A DNA stretch of 64,000 bases from Burkholderia ubonensis (GCF_902833085.1 NZ_CADFEB010000007.1:372001-436000); one strand, 5' to 3'. Positions 47,938-56,456 are shown, numbered from the stretch's first letter. Notes: generated by a model not told the origin, from the sequence alone. Made by a program: numbers and translations.

Positions 47938-48945
47938 GTGACGTCTGCCGCCGCCGCTGCCGCCCTGGCGCCCGCCGCCTGCGTTTCACCGGTTTCGTCC
48001 CTCGCGCATTTCGGCTTTCTGACGCTGCCGAATTTTTCGATGATCGCGTTCTCGAGCGCGGTCGAAGTCCTGCGCATGGCGAATTACGTCGGGCGCGCCG
48101 ATCACTACCAGTGGTCGATCTATTCGCTCGACGGCGCGCCGGTGCACGCGAGCAACGGCATCGCGGTGCGGCCGACGCAGGCGCTCGACCCGGAACGCTT
48201 GCCCGACGTGATGATCGTCTGCGGCGGCATCCGCATCCGCGACGTGGTCGACGAGGACGCGCGCGCGACGCTCGGCTGGCTCGCCGAGCGCGGCCTGCCG
48301 CTCGGCGGCATCTGCACCGGCGCGTACGCGCTGATGTCGAGCGGGCTGCTCGACGGCTACCGCTGCACCGTCCATTGGGAAAACCTGTCGTCGCTGCATG
48401 CGGAGTTCCCGCAGGTGCGTTTCGCCGACGAGCTGTTCGTCGTCGATCGCGACCGCCTGACCTGCACCGGCGGCACCGCGCCGCTCGACCTGATGCTGAA
48501 CCTCGTCGGCGCGCGCTTCGGGCAGCAGCTCGCCGCGCAGGTGTCCGAACAGTTCATCCTCGAGCGCATCCGCAGCGCGACCGATCCGCAGCCGATTCCG
48601 GTGGACGCGCGCGTCGGCTTCTCGCGCGCGGAGCTGATCGAGGTCGTGCGGCTGATGGAGGCGAACATCGAGGAGCCGCTGTCGCTCGACGAGCTCGCGC
48701 GGCTCGTGCGGCTTTCGCAGCGGCATCTGCAGCGGATGTTCAAGGTCTACCTGAACGTGTCGCCGACCCACTATTACCTGACGCTGCGCCTGAAGCGCGC
48801 GCGCGACCTGCTGCGCACGACCGACGCGACGATCGCGCGCGTGACGACGGTCTGCGGATTCCATTCGCCGTGCCATTTCAGCAAGGCGTACCGCGCGCAG
48901 TTCGGTCATGCGCCGAGCGTCGAGCGCCGGCTGCCGGGGCGCTGA
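47938..48945 (+). CDS. GlxA-type AraC-family transcriptional regulator (GbdR/CdhR-like)
   Basis: A 335-residue activator. The N-terminal DJ-1/PfpI-like domain has FLTLPNFSMIAFSSAVEVLR and the nucleophile-elbow-like LPLGGICTGAYALMSSGLLD, with TCTGGTAPLDLMLNLVG later. The C-terminal AraC domain has LSLDELARLVRLSQRHLQRM and VCGFHSPCHFSKAYRAQFGH. Such fusions regulate choline, betaine and carnitine catabolism (GbdR, CdhR). It starts with GTG at 47938, just after GTTAGGAGAG, and sits inside the choline/betaine transporter operon, so it probably responds to the imported compound or a product. Confidence 0.85.
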   Translation: MTSAAAAAALAPAACVSPVSSLAHFGFLTLPNFSMIAFSSAVEVLRMANYVGRADHYQWSIYSLDGAPVHASNGIAVRPTQALDPERLPDVMIVCGGIRIRDVVDEDARATLGWLAERGLPLGGICTGAYALMSSGLLDGYRCTVHWENLSSLHAEFPQVRFADELFVVDRDRLTCTGGTAPLDLMLNLVGARFGQQLAAQVSEQFILERIRSATDPQPIPVDARVGFSRAELIEVVRLMEANIEEPLSLDELARLVRLSQRHLQRMFKVYLNVSPTHYYLTLRLKRARDLLRTTDATIARVTTVCGFHSPCHFSKAYRAQFGHAPSVERRLPGR

Positions 48946-49050
48946 ACGGCGCCGCCCCATACGGCCCGTGCGCCGCCGGGATCGCGGCGCACGGCTTCCA
49001 TTCACGATCCCGGATTTCACGCGAACGACAACACTTTGAGGAGAAGAAAG

Positions 49051-50001
49051 ATGAAGCGACTACTGATCGCAGCGGCATGTGGTGTCGGGATCGCCGCCGC
49101 GCCGGCAACGGCCGTGTATGCGGCCGATCCGCCGGTATGCAAGAACGTGCGCTTCGCGGACGTCGGCTGGTCCGACATCGCCGCGACGACCGGCCTTGCA
49201 TCGACGATGCTGCAGGGCCTCGGCTACACGCCGACCAAGACGATCGCATCGGTGCCGATCACGTTCGCGGGGATCAAGAGCAAGCAGATCGACGTGTTCC
49301 TCGGCTACTGGTCGCCGACGATGGACCCGATCATCCAGCCGTTCACGAAGGCCGGCACGATCAAGGTGCTTGCGACGCCGAACCTGACTGGCGCGAAATA
49401 CACGCTCGCGGTGCCCGACTACGTGTACCAGGGCGGGCTGAAATCGTTCGCGGACATCCAGAAGTTCGCGGACAAGCTGAACGGCAAGATCTACGGGATC
49501 GAGCCCGGCAACGACGGCAATGCGCTGATCAAGAAGATGATCGACGGCAACCAGTTCGGGCTCGGCAAGTTCAAGCTGGTCGAGTCGAGCGAGGCCGGGA
49601 TGCTGGTCGAGGTGAACCGCGCGATCCGCGACAAGCAGTGGATCGTGTTCCTCGGCTGGGAGCCGCATCCGATGAACGTGCAGATGAAGATCGACTACCT
49701 GACCGGCGGCGACGACGTGTTCGGCCCGAACTACGGCGAGGCGAAAGTGCTGACGGCGACGCCGCCCGACTACGCCCAGCGCTGCCCGAACGTCGCGAAG
49801 TTCGTGTCGAACCTGCAGTTCACGACGTCGATCGAGAACCACGTGATGGTGCCGATCATGAACAAGGAGGAGCCGAACAAGGCTGCGGCCGCATGGTTGA
49901 AGGCGAACCCGCAGGCGCTCGACAAGTGGCTCGCGGGCGTGACGACGATCGACGGCAAGCCGGGGCTGCCGGCGGTTAAGGCGTATCTCGGGGTGCATTG
50001 A
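49051..50001 (+). CDS. Periplasmic choline/betaine-binding protein (ChoX/ProX-like)
   Basis: A 316-residue binding protein with a signal peptide cleaved after VYA. The aromatic box that holds the trimethylammonium group is suggested by Trp in FADVGWSDIA, Tyr-Trp in FLGYWSPTMDP, Tyr in GAKYTLAVPDY and Trp in VFLGWEPHPMN, the arrangement seen in the choline-binding ChoX. KIYGIEPGNDGNALIKKMID is also family-typical. The ATG at 49051 follows GAGGAGAAGAAAG; a TTG five codons earlier is unlikely. It lies 105 bases after the regulator. Confidence 0.9.
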   Translation: MKRLLIAAACGVGIAAAPATAVYAADPPVCKNVRFADVGWSDIAATTGLASTMLQGLGYTPTKTIASVPITFAGIKSKQIDVFLGYWSPTMDPIIQPFTKAGTIKVLATPNLTGAKYTLAVPDYVYQGGLKSFADIQKFADKLNGKIYGIEPGNDGNALIKKMIDGNQFGLGKFKLVESSEAGMLVEVNRAIRDKQWIVFLGWEPHPMNVQMKIDYLTGGDDVFGPNYGEAKVLTATPPDYAQRCPNVAKFVSNLQFTTSIENHVMVPIMNKEEPNKAAAAWLKANPQALDKWLAGVTTIDGKPGLPAVKAYLGVH

Positions 50002-50043
50002 CGCATGGTGTGCGGTGCGCGCGGTTGACGCGCGCACGGACGG

Positions 50044-50083
50044 CGGCCTTCTCGCTTGAAGCGGGAAGGCCGTTTTGCTTTTT
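50044..50083 (+). terminator. Intrinsic terminator of the choline/betaine transport operon
   Basis: CGGCCTTCTCGC (from 50044) pairs with GCGGGAAGGCCG (to 50072) around a TTGAA loop, with one mismatch. TTTTGCTTTTTT follows. It sits 42 bases after the binding-protein stop. The remaining bases to 50312 are the AT-richer leader of the PAAR cargo genes and hold no other gene I can support. Confidence 0.85.
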
Positions 50084-50312
50084 TGGGGATCTTGGCGTGA
50101 TTTCCATTCGCAAATTGCGCATGCTGGTTCGGTAGTCGGAATCTTGCATCGTCCCGAACGTCACGCGTAAGACCAGGATCAGCATGCCGGCTGAAACGGT
50201 CAATAAAAATTAGTGTTGCGAATTTCGTATTCGTCAGATTGATTCTTCTTTCTCGTTCACGCAAATTTTGTGCGGAGCAATCCTCACCAATTCGTCGAGA
50301 AAGGAAATCCGG

Positions 50313-50990
50313 ATGAAGAACGAACAGACGGCGCCGACTTATCTTTTCGCTACCATCGGCGCACTCACAGAACGCGGCGGTCGAGTGACCGAGGCAACCG
50401 GTAGCTTGACTATCGCCGGGCTTGCCGTTGCCCGCGTCGGCGATGTCGTGACCTACGAGGATGGCAGCGAGGCCGTTATTACGGACGGTGCGGGCAATTA
50501 CGCGGTTTCCGGCAACAAGCCGTTTGCGCTAGTCGGCAGCCGATTGAGCAACGGCGACCGTATCGTCGAAACGCTTCAGCGGTTATGGGGAATTCCGGTT
50601 CAGGCAGAGGAAACAGTCGAGGGACTGTTCGAAGCGACTTATGTGCCGCCACCTTCGCCGCCGCGCTATCGGCTGGCGGTACGAGGGGCAACGACCGCGC
50701 GCGGTGGCGTACTACGCGAGGCTACCGGCAAGTGGGATACAGGTACTCGGCTCGGCAAGGCTGGTGTCGTGGGTAATCAAGTTCACTATGCAGACGGCTC
50801 GACCGCACGAATCGTAAGCGGCCTTGGGCTGGCGGATAACGGAGACTTCGAGCCACTGGCTTTCGTCGGTAGCGAACTGGACAACGGCGATACCGTTACC
50901 GACAGCCCGGAGCGTGAGGGTCTTGTATCCGCCTGCACCTTTACGGTGGTGAAGCGTTCGACTGTTGTGCGCCAAGGGAAGGGCTCATGA
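50313..50990 (+). CDS. Tandem PAAR-domain protein (type VI secretion spike tip)
   Basis: A 225-residue protein made of two PAAR-like repeats. Repeat 1: FATIGALTERGGRVTEATGS, LAVARVGDVVTYEDGSEAVI, FALVGSRLSNGDRIVETLQ. Repeat 2: LAVRGATTARGGVLREATGK, AGVVGNQVHYADGSTARIVS, LAFVGSELDNGDTVTDSPE. PAAR proteins cap the VgrG spike and carry effectors. No VgrG or other secretion gene is in the window. AAGGAAA precedes the ATG. The stop overlaps the next gene by four bases (ATGA), so spike and cargo genes are coupled. Confidence 0.8.
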   Translation: MKNEQTAPTYLFATIGALTERGGRVTEATGSLTIAGLAVARVGDVVTYEDGSEAVITDGAGNYAVSGNKPFALVGSRLSNGDRIVETLQRLWGIPVQAEETVEGLFEATYVPPPSPPRYRLAVRGATTARGGVLREATGKWDTGTRLGKAGVVGNQVHYADGSTARIVSGLGLADNGDFEPLAFVGSELDNGDTVTDSPEREGLVSACTFTVVKRSTVVRQGKGS

Positions 50991-51544
50991 TCCGCTATTT
51001 CCTTGCCAAGGGCGATCGTGGCGGCAGCGCGACGATCACGGAAGGATTGGAACACGTCACTTGTTCTAATCCGCCGCCGCGCGTGCATATTGCGACGCTC
51101 TACATGAAAACCTACTGCACAGCCTGCAAACAGGCAGGGTTCATCGCGCCCAAGGGGCCGCGCCTGCCCGGTACAGGCCCAAATGGCAAGCCGTGGGCGC
51201 TGAGCGGCGACATCAACGTGTGTGGTTGCAATCCGCCGCCGATCTTTCACGCAGAGCGCAACATGCGCATGGTCTTCACAGGCGAGGAGACGGCGACGTT
51301 GACGGGACAAAGTCGAAGCGCCACGCGCTCGTCCGTCGTCGACCACGGCACGCATGACGAGCAATATGTGTTGAGTGACGTAGACACGGGCGAACCGTTG
51401 GCCCGTGTGCGTTATCGCATTCGTACCGCATCCGGCCAGGTATTCGATGGCGTCACGGATGCCACGGGCTACACGCAACGCATTAGGACAACTGACGCCG
51501 AGTCGCTTCACCTTGAAATTGTGAGAGACGAAAATGCCTCGTGA
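50987..51544 (+). CDS. Second PAAR-type protein with a C-terminal extension
   Basis: A 185-residue protein. Residues 1-100 resemble the PAAR family used with cargo proteins: MIRYFLAKGDRGGSATITEG, an HVTCSNPPPRVHIATLYMK segment, the Cys pair in YCTACKQAGFIAPKGPRLPG and WALSGDINVCGCNPPPIFHA. Residues 110-180 form a beta-rich segment (YVLSDVDTGEPLARVRYRIR, GVTDATGYTQRI) seen as adaptor or carrier in secreted toxins. The start overlaps the upstream PAAR gene by four bases and the end overlaps the metallopeptidase gene by 11 bases. It probably links the effector to the spike. Confidence 0.7.
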   Translation: MIRYFLAKGDRGGSATITEGLEHVTCSNPPPRVHIATLYMKTYCTACKQAGFIAPKGPRLPGTGPNGKPWALSGDINVCGCNPPPIFHAERNMRMVFTGEETATLTGQSRSATRSSVVDHGTHDEQYVLSDVDTGEPLARVRYRIRTASGQVFDGVTDATGYTQRIRTTDAESLHLEIVRDENAS

Positions 51545-52190
51545 CGACGATTACGAACTGGTTCACAATTCGGCCACAACGAACACGACGCCGGGTTCAA
51601 AGGTTCCGGTTGCCGTAAACATGGCGCCAATATGTTCGAATATGACCAATAAAGAATTTCGCGAGTCGATAGTAAAATCGCGAGATGACGCGGTGTTATT
51701 GATTCGGAAGCGCATCGACGCCGTAGCAAAATGGGATAAAAATGAGCAGGCGCGCGCGAAGAGATGGTTTGGTCGATCAGGTGATTCGACTCGCGCCGCA
51801 ATGCATCAGGGGTTGCCGAAGCTCTTGCGGGCTATGCAGGAACTAAAGCCGGAAAATATCATTCGATGGGATGAGCAGAAGCAACGAAACATTACTTGTG
51901 AAGTTGTTCCCGATAATGGGAGTACTGATGCTGCTGTGTGTAAGCCAGATTCGCATCGACGAATTATCGCAATCTACTCGCATTTTTGCACGTCGCCGCG
52001 AGATCATTTTTGGCGAGGATGTCAGGTTCTGACTCTCATTCACGAATGCACCCACTATACCGATGTTTTTGATTCAACCGATGACATGTACGGCGTTTCT
52101 GTTGGTCTCTCGTTTTGGGCGCAATCTAATCCAGATCAGGCAATTCGGAATGCCGACAGTATTGCATGTTATATCGGATTCAATGATTAA
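51534..52190 (+). CDS. M35-like (aspzincin) metallopeptidase, putative T6SS effector
   Basis: A 218-residue protein without a signal peptide. Zinc site: H170-E171-x-x-H174 in QVLTLIHECTHYTDVFD. The third ligand is expected from Asp183/184 in STDDMYG, close to the aspzincin GTxDxxYG motif (one residue shorter), and NADSIACYI matches the NADxYA motif of deuterolysin/lysine-specific M35 enzymes. The N-terminal half is probably a delivery or helical region. GC is lower than in neighbouring operons, suggesting transfer. Overlap with the PAAR-type gene and the exported protein downstream fit effector plus immunity. Proteolysis is inferred. Confidence 0.72.
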   Translation: MPRDDDYELVHNSATTNTTPGSKVPVAVNMAPICSNMTNKEFRESIVKSRDDAVLLIRKRIDAVAKWDKNEQARAKRWFGRSGDSTRAAMHQGLPKLLRAMQELKPENIIRWDEQKQRNITCEVVPDNGSTDAAVCKPDSHRRIIAIYSHFCTSPRDHFWRGCQVLTLIHECTHYTDVFDSTDDMYGVSVGLSFWAQSNPDQAIRNADSIACYIGFND

Positions 52191-52198
52191 GTGCATCC

Positions 52199-52678
52199 AT
52201 GAAAAATAGAAATTCGGTGTTGCTGAAACTCGCTCTATCGTTGTGGGTATTTTTTGTTTCGTGTCATGCTGGCGCCTGCACGATTTCCGAGGATATGGAA
52301 AGTAGCTTGCCAATTAATTCGGTATCGATTTCTAATGAGGATCGGTTGAAAATCGTCGACATGGTTTTGAGTGCGAGGAAATGGCCTGACGTCGAAATCA
52401 GAGGGATTGTGTATGCGGGTGGCTATGTGTTGGAGCATAATCCCAATGCTTTGGCGGTTGAGCGTGCAAAATTGCTGAAAGACTATCTCGTTCAGCTCGG
52501 TATCAAAGAAGGCAATATTTGGGTGGATACGAGAATCATCAAGAAGCCAGATGTTTCGATGAATGGGAAGAAGGAGTTAAATCAGATCAGCGTAACACTC
52601 GTTCCTATCTGTGCTGGAAGTTGCGAGCGGCTTTGTAACGATCCACGTGTCACACCGACAACAAAGGCGATTAGATAA
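52199..52678 (+). CDS. Exported OmpA-like small protein, candidate immunity protein
   Basis: A 159-residue protein with a signal peptide (LLKLALSLWVFFVSCHAGAC). The Cys after it could make a lipoprotein, but the surrounding AGAC lipobox is weak. The mature part resembles a trimmed OmpA-like fold: VEIRGIVYAGGYVLEHNPNA, then RAKLLKDYLVQLGIKEGNIW. It lies eight bases after the putative metallopeptidase effector gene and is equally AT-rich. A periplasmic immunity protein against a toxin delivered to the periplasm is the best guess. A terminator follows within 40 bases. Confidence 0.6.
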   Translation: MKNRNSVLLKLALSLWVFFVSCHAGACTISEDMESSLPINSVSISNEDRLKIVDMVLSARKWPDVEIRGIVYAGGYVLEHNPNALAVERAKLLKDYLVQLGIKEGNIWVDTRIIKKPDVSMNGKKELNQISVTLVPICAGSCERLCNDPRVTPTTKAIR

Positions 52679-52693
52679 TTCGCCATGACTGCG

Positions 52694-52717
52694 GCCCCGC
52701 TTTGGCGGGGCTTTTCT
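52694..52717 (+). terminator. Terminator at the end of the effector island
   Basis: GCCCCGC (52694-52700), loop TTTG, GCGGGGC (52705-52711), then TTTTCT. It marks the right end of the low-GC island; GC rises again in the next gene. Confidence 0.8.
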
Positions 52718-52759
52718 CCGTATAGTTGAACGTGAAGCTGTCTCGTCGTTGCTTGCAGT

Positions 52760-53185
52760 TCACACCTCCTTCGTCGCCGCCGGCACGTCGAACACCCGAT
52801 CGAACGCCCACTGGAACACGAACGCATAACAGAAGAAGAACGCGAACAACCCAAGGTCGACGAGGAACGCGTCGAACCACGAGATCTTCAACCACCACGC
52901 GACGACCGGCACCAGGATGAAGATCAGCCCGCCTTCGAATCCGCATGCATGGATGACGCGGCGCCCGAGCGTCCGGGCGCGCTGTACGCGCGTTGCTTCC
53001 CACCGCTCGAACAGCGAGTTGTAGACCATGTTCCACAGCAGCGCGATTGCGGACATCGTTGCCGACAGCGTGCCCGAGTAAACGAGACCTTCCCCGAAGA
53101 GCGCGGCAATCGCGGGCGAGATGCAGGCGATCGCGATCGCCTCGTAGAGGATTGCCTGCGTGATCTTGCGGGGTAGGCCTTGCAC
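52760..53185 (-). CDS. PACE-family multidrug/biguanide efflux pump
   Basis: A 141-residue inner-membrane protein with four predicted helices arranged as two bacterial transmembrane pairs, as in AceI-type proteobacterial antimicrobial compound efflux proteins. Typical segments are ITQAILYEAIAIACISPAIA (conserved Glu in helix 1), MSAIALLWNMVYNSLFERWE, RVIHACGFEGGLIFILVPVV and FFFCYAFVFQWAFDRVF. It is divergent from a LysR regulator 148 bases away, the usual PACE arrangement. It probably exports chlorhexidine, polyamine or related compounds; specificity is unknown. Confidence 0.88.
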   Translation of the reverse strand: MQGLPRKITQAILYEAIAIACISPAIAALFGEGLVYSGTLSATMSAIALLWNMVYNSLFERWEATRVQRARTLGRRVIHACGFEGGLIFILVPVVAWWLKISWFDAFLVDLGLFAFFFCYAFVFQWAFDRVFDVPAATKEV

Positions 53186-53265
53186 GGCGCGTCTCCGTTC
53201 CGACGAAAAAGTGGCGCGGCGCGATGCCGCGACGCCTCGCCAGACTAGGCGCGTTGCGCGCCGGG

Positions 53266-53295
53266 TTCAATTCACCTAATCTCAACCGGATTGAA
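53266..53295. promoter_or_regulatory. Inverted repeat in the PACE/LysR divergent region
   Basis: TTCAAT (53266-53271) and ATTGAA (53290-53295) are separated by 18 bases between the two divergent starts. LysR proteins bind interrupted dyads in this position, so this may be the shared site. The match is short and could be chance. Confidence 0.35.
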
Positions 53296-53333
53296 TCGAA
53301 CTCAACCCGGATCGCGTCCGGCTTGCCCAGCCC

Positions 53334-54272
53334 GTGTTCTCGAAAATCCCCCTGACCGCGTTGCGTGTATTCGAATCGTCGGCGCGCCTCGGCACGTTCA
53401 AGGCCGCCGCGCAGGAACTGTCGGTGACGCCCGCCGCGGTCTCACACCAGATCAAGTCGCTGGAAAGCCGGCTCGGCGTGCTGCTGTTCGAGCGCGACCC
53501 GGGCGGCGTGCGGCTGACCGGCGACGGCGAGCGCCTGTTCCGCGCGTGCCACGACGCGCTGCTCGCGCTGAGCCGCGGGCTCGACGCGGTGCGGCCCGAG
53601 CCGGCCGAACGCACGCTCGTGCTGACCACGACACCGGCGTTTGCGTCGATGTGGCTGATTCCGCGTCTCGGCCGCTTCCAGCAGGCCGATCCGTCGCTGC
53701 ACATCAAGGTCGAGACCGGCAACGCGCTCGTCGATCTCGAACGCGACGCGCGCGTGGACCTCGCGATCCGCGCGAGCGCGCGCGACTTCCCGGCGTTGTT
53801 CCAGCACGAACTGATCGACGAGTATTTCGGCGCGTATGCGGCGCCCGGCTTCGACGCGAACCGCCCGGATGGGCGGCTGGACCTGATCGAGATCGCCTGG
53901 GAGAGCGCCGTGCCGCTGCCGGTCGACTGGCCGTCGTGGTGCCGGGCGGCCGGCAGGGCCGAGTGGCTGCAGCGCGCGGTGTTCCGGCATTACGACGACG
54001 AACACTACGCGTTGCAGGCTGTGCTGCACGGGCAGGGTGTCGTGCTCGCCAGTTCGGTGCTGGTGGCCGAGCACGTCGAGCGGGGCGCGTTGACGCCGAT
54101 CGAGCCGTCGGTGCGGCTCGCGGGCACGCGCTATGTCGCGCTGTGCCGGCCGGGACGCGAGCGGCAGCCGCAAGTCAGGCGGTTTCTCGACTGGCTGGAC
54201 GACGAACTCGCGCAGACGCGCGCGGCGATCGCGCGGATGACGCGACGCGGTTCGCCGGCGCATGGCGTGTGA
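53334..54272 (+). CDS. LysR-family regulator divergent from the PACE pump
   Basis: A 312-residue LysR regulator. Helix-turn-helix at residues 6-65: LTALRVFESSARLGTFKAAA, QELSVTPAAVSHQIKSLESR, LGVLLFERDPGGVRLTGDGE. The effector domain follows (TLVLTTTPAFASMWLIPRLG, VDLAIRASARDF). The start is GTG at 53334, as the frame has no suitable ATG. Divergence from the PACE gene suggests it controls the pump in response to its substrate. The GcvA-like DNA-binding half does not settle the target. Confidence 0.88.
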   Translation: MFSKIPLTALRVFESSARLGTFKAAAQELSVTPAAVSHQIKSLESRLGVLLFERDPGGVRLTGDGERLFRACHDALLALSRGLDAVRPEPAERTLVLTTTPAFASMWLIPRLGRFQQADPSLHIKVETGNALVDLERDARVDLAIRASARDFPALFQHELIDEYFGAYAAPGFDANRPDGRLDLIEIAWESAVPLPVDWPSWCRAAGRAEWLQRAVFRHYDDEHYALQAVLHGQGVVLASSVLVAEHVERGALTPIEPSVRLAGTRYVALCRPGRERQPQVRRFLDWLDDELAQTRAAIARMTRRGSPAHGV

Positions 54273-54300
54273 AGCATCGATTTGTTACGCCGAGGCCCGG

Positions 54301-54699
54301 CTACGCGTATTTGTCGCCGACCGTACTGCGCACCGGATGCGTGTCGTAGACGATGACCATGCGCTCGATGAGTCCGCTGTCGTCGAATTCGAATACGTCG
54401 ACGCATTCGAATCGAACCGCGGCACCGTCCTTCAGTCCCCAGTCGTAGACAAAGTAACCGGTTGCCCGACGCGCGCCGGTCGCGCTGACGCAGATGTCGA
54501 TCGGCGTGATCCTGCTCTGCCCCGACGCCGACTCGACCTTTTCAAAGAAGGGCCCAGGTTCCATCCAACCGAGAAACGGCGAAAAAATCTGCGCGTCCGG
54601 TGTGAACAGCGCGCAGATCGCAGCGGTATCGCCGCGCTCCAGCGCCTTCAGGTAAGTATCCACCTGCCGCGTGTATAGTGCCTCCGACGACGAATCCAT
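54301..54699 (-). CDS. NTF2-like/SnoaL-type small protein
   Basis: A 132-residue protein with the nuclear transport factor 2-like cone fold: MDSSSEALYTRQVDTYLKAL, ERGDTAAICALFTPDAQIFS, and the strand region FECVDVFEFDDSGLIERMVI. Members are ketosteroid-isomerase-like enzymes, hydratases or binding proteins; no reaction can be named. The third of three adjacent ATGs (54699) sits seven bases from GGAG and is the best start. It is divergent from a LysR gene 79 bases away, probably its regulator. Confidence 0.75.
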   Translation of the reverse strand: MDSSSEALYTRQVDTYLKALERGDTAAICALFTPDAQIFSPFLGWMEPGPFFEKVESASGQSRITPIDICVSATGARRATGYFVYDWGLKDGAAVRFECVDVFEFDDSGLIERMVIVYDTHPVRSTVGDKYA

Positions 54700-54778
54700 C
54701 ATCATTCTCCGCTGATTGTTTAAAAGCCGGCCGCAAGCGCCAACACGACGCCGCCGCAACCACGATAGCGATGCACCG

Positions 54779-55735
54779 ATGACCGAACCATCGAAAAATC
54801 CGCAATCCGGGCATGCGCCGCATGCATACCCACTGGCCGATCTCACACGTTCGCTGCCTCCGTTGACGGCGTACCAGGCGTTCGTCGCGGCCGCGCAACT
54901 CGGCAGCATCAGCAAGGCCGCCGACCATTTGTGCCGGACCCAGGGTGCGGTGAGCCGTCAGGTGCAGCAACTGGAAGCGCATTACCGGTGTGCGCTGTTC
55001 GTGCGTCACGCGTCGGGGCTGACGCTGACCGCGGAAGGCGACGCATTGCTGACGGTGGCCGTCAACGTCCTCACGCAACTGGCCCGTCATGCGGACGTTC
55101 ATGCCCGATCCGCGCCGATTCTCACGCTGCGGTTGCCGTCCACCTTCGCGATCCGCTGGCTGCTGCCACGGCTCCCGGCGATCAATCAGGCGCTTGCGCG
55201 CACCGAGCTGCGTATCCATACGTCGGCGGACGACACGCCGGATTTCACCGAGGCCGACGTCGATGCGATCGTCGTGCGCGGCGCCGGGAACTGGGCAGGG
55301 ATGGTGTCGATTCCGTTGTTCGAGGAGTCTCTTACGCCGATGTGCACAAGCGGATTGGCCGCGTCGCTCAGGTCGGTCGCCGACCTCGCGCACGCGCATC
55401 TGCTTCATCCCGGACGCGGCCGGGACGAATGGCGATGCTGGCTCGGTGCGCTCGGCGCGACGCAGATCGACCCGGCTGCCGGGCTCGTATTCGATACCCT
55501 CGAACTGACGCTCACGGCGGCGGAGCAGGGGCATGGCGTGGCCATCGGCGATCCGCGGATGGCGAGGGACCGGCTCGAAGCCGGAACGCTGGTGGCGCCG
55601 TTCGGCGAGGTCGTGCCGAACGGTCTGGGTTACTTTCTCGTCTATCCGTCGCCGCGCGCGACGCAACCGAAGATTCGCGCGCTCGAGGCGATCCTGACGC
55701 GCCTCGCGCACGAAGATCGATCGAAGCCGGCGTAA
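54779..55735 (+). CDS. LysR-family regulator divergent from the NTF2-like gene
   Basis: A 318-residue LysR regulator. The helix-turn-helix spans LTAYQAFVAAAQLGSISKAA and RTQGAVSRQVQQLEAHYRCA. The effector domain shows LRLPSTFAIRWLLPRLPAIN and LTAAEQGHGVAIGDPRMARD. About 25 extra residues precede the usual LysR N-terminus (MTEPSKNPQSGHAPHA and on); the true start may be downstream. It likely regulates the divergent small gene. Confidence 0.85.
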   Translation: MTEPSKNPQSGHAPHAYPLADLTRSLPPLTAYQAFVAAAQLGSISKAADHLCRTQGAVSRQVQQLEAHYRCALFVRHASGLTLTAEGDALLTVAVNVLTQLARHADVHARSAPILTLRLPSTFAIRWLLPRLPAINQALARTELRIHTSADDTPDFTEADVDAIVVRGAGNWAGMVSIPLFEESLTPMCTSGLAASLRSVADLAHAHLLHPGRGRDEWRCWLGALGATQIDPAAGLVFDTLELTLTAAEQGHGVAIGDPRMARDRLEAGTLVAPFGEVVPNGLGYFLVYPSPRATQPKIRALEAILTRLAHEDRSKPA

Positions 55736-55769
55736 CGAAGGCTTCGTTGTCCGATGCGTGTCAGCGCCG

Positions 55770-56456
55770 CTAGACCGGAATCGACCCGCCCCGTATCCGT
55801 ATCCCGAGCCGCACGACACCGATCACCGCATTCGACAGCCACGTCAGCGCGCGCGGCATCCCGCGCCGGCGGATGTCGAGCAGCAGCACGATCCGCACTT
55901 CGCCGCTGTCGTTCCACACCTCGTGCTCGAACGTGTCGTCCCACAGCAGGAAGCGGCCTTCTTCGAGCCGGTATTCGCGGCCATCGATCTTCAGCACCGC
56001 GGCGGGCGAGCCGTCCGCGCGCCTGGGCATCGACAGCACGAGATAGCCGCGCAGGATGCCGCGAAACGGGCCGCGATGCGGCGGGACGTGCTTGCCCGGC
56101 GCGAGGAACGACAGCGACGCGGACAGCACGTCCGGCGACGCGGCGACCAGCGACGCGACGGTCGGGCAGCGCGACAGGTTGCGCGGAAACGGCTGCCCGT
56201 ATGCCTGCATGATGAACATCCGCCAGTCGCGCGCATCGTTCGCGGAGATGTCGCGCTGCTCGCGCATGATCTCGTGAAAGCGCGGGATGCGCGGCAGGTC
56301 GCGCGCGACCGCGAGCGCTTCCGCGCGGATGGCCGGCCACGCGCGGACGAAGCGCTCGGCGTCCGGAAAGGCGGCGGCGTCGAGCACCGCGCCACTGTCG
56401 ATGTGGCGGTCGTAGAGCGTACGGAGCAGGCCGGCAGCATACTCGTAGGCGGACAT
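55770..56456 (-). CDS. Aspartyl/asparaginyl beta-hydroxylase domain protein
   Basis: A 228-residue Fe(II)/2-oxoglutarate hydroxylase of the Asp_Arg_Hydrox family. FLAPGKHVPPHRGPFRGILR (near residue 120) and LLWDDTFEHEVWND (near residue 175) carry the metal His residues and the 2-oxoglutarate Arg. This family includes LpxO, which hydroxylates lipid A acyl chains, and proteins acting on other substrates. The hydrophobic C-terminal stretch ALTWLSNAVIGVVRLGIRIR may associate with the membrane, as LpxO does. It is convergent with the LysR gene. Substrate not proven. Confidence 0.82.
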   Translation of the reverse strand: MSAYEYAAGLLRTLYDRHIDSGAVLDAAAFPDAERFVRAWPAIRAEALAVARDLPRIPRFHEIMREQRDISANDARDWRMFIMQAYGQPFPRNLSRCPTVASLVAASPDVLSASLSFLAPGKHVPPHRGPFRGILRGYLVLSMPRRADGSPAAVLKIDGREYRLEEGRFLLWDDTFEHEVWNDSGEVRIVLLLDIRRRGMPRALTWLSNAVIGVVRLGIRIRGGSIPV

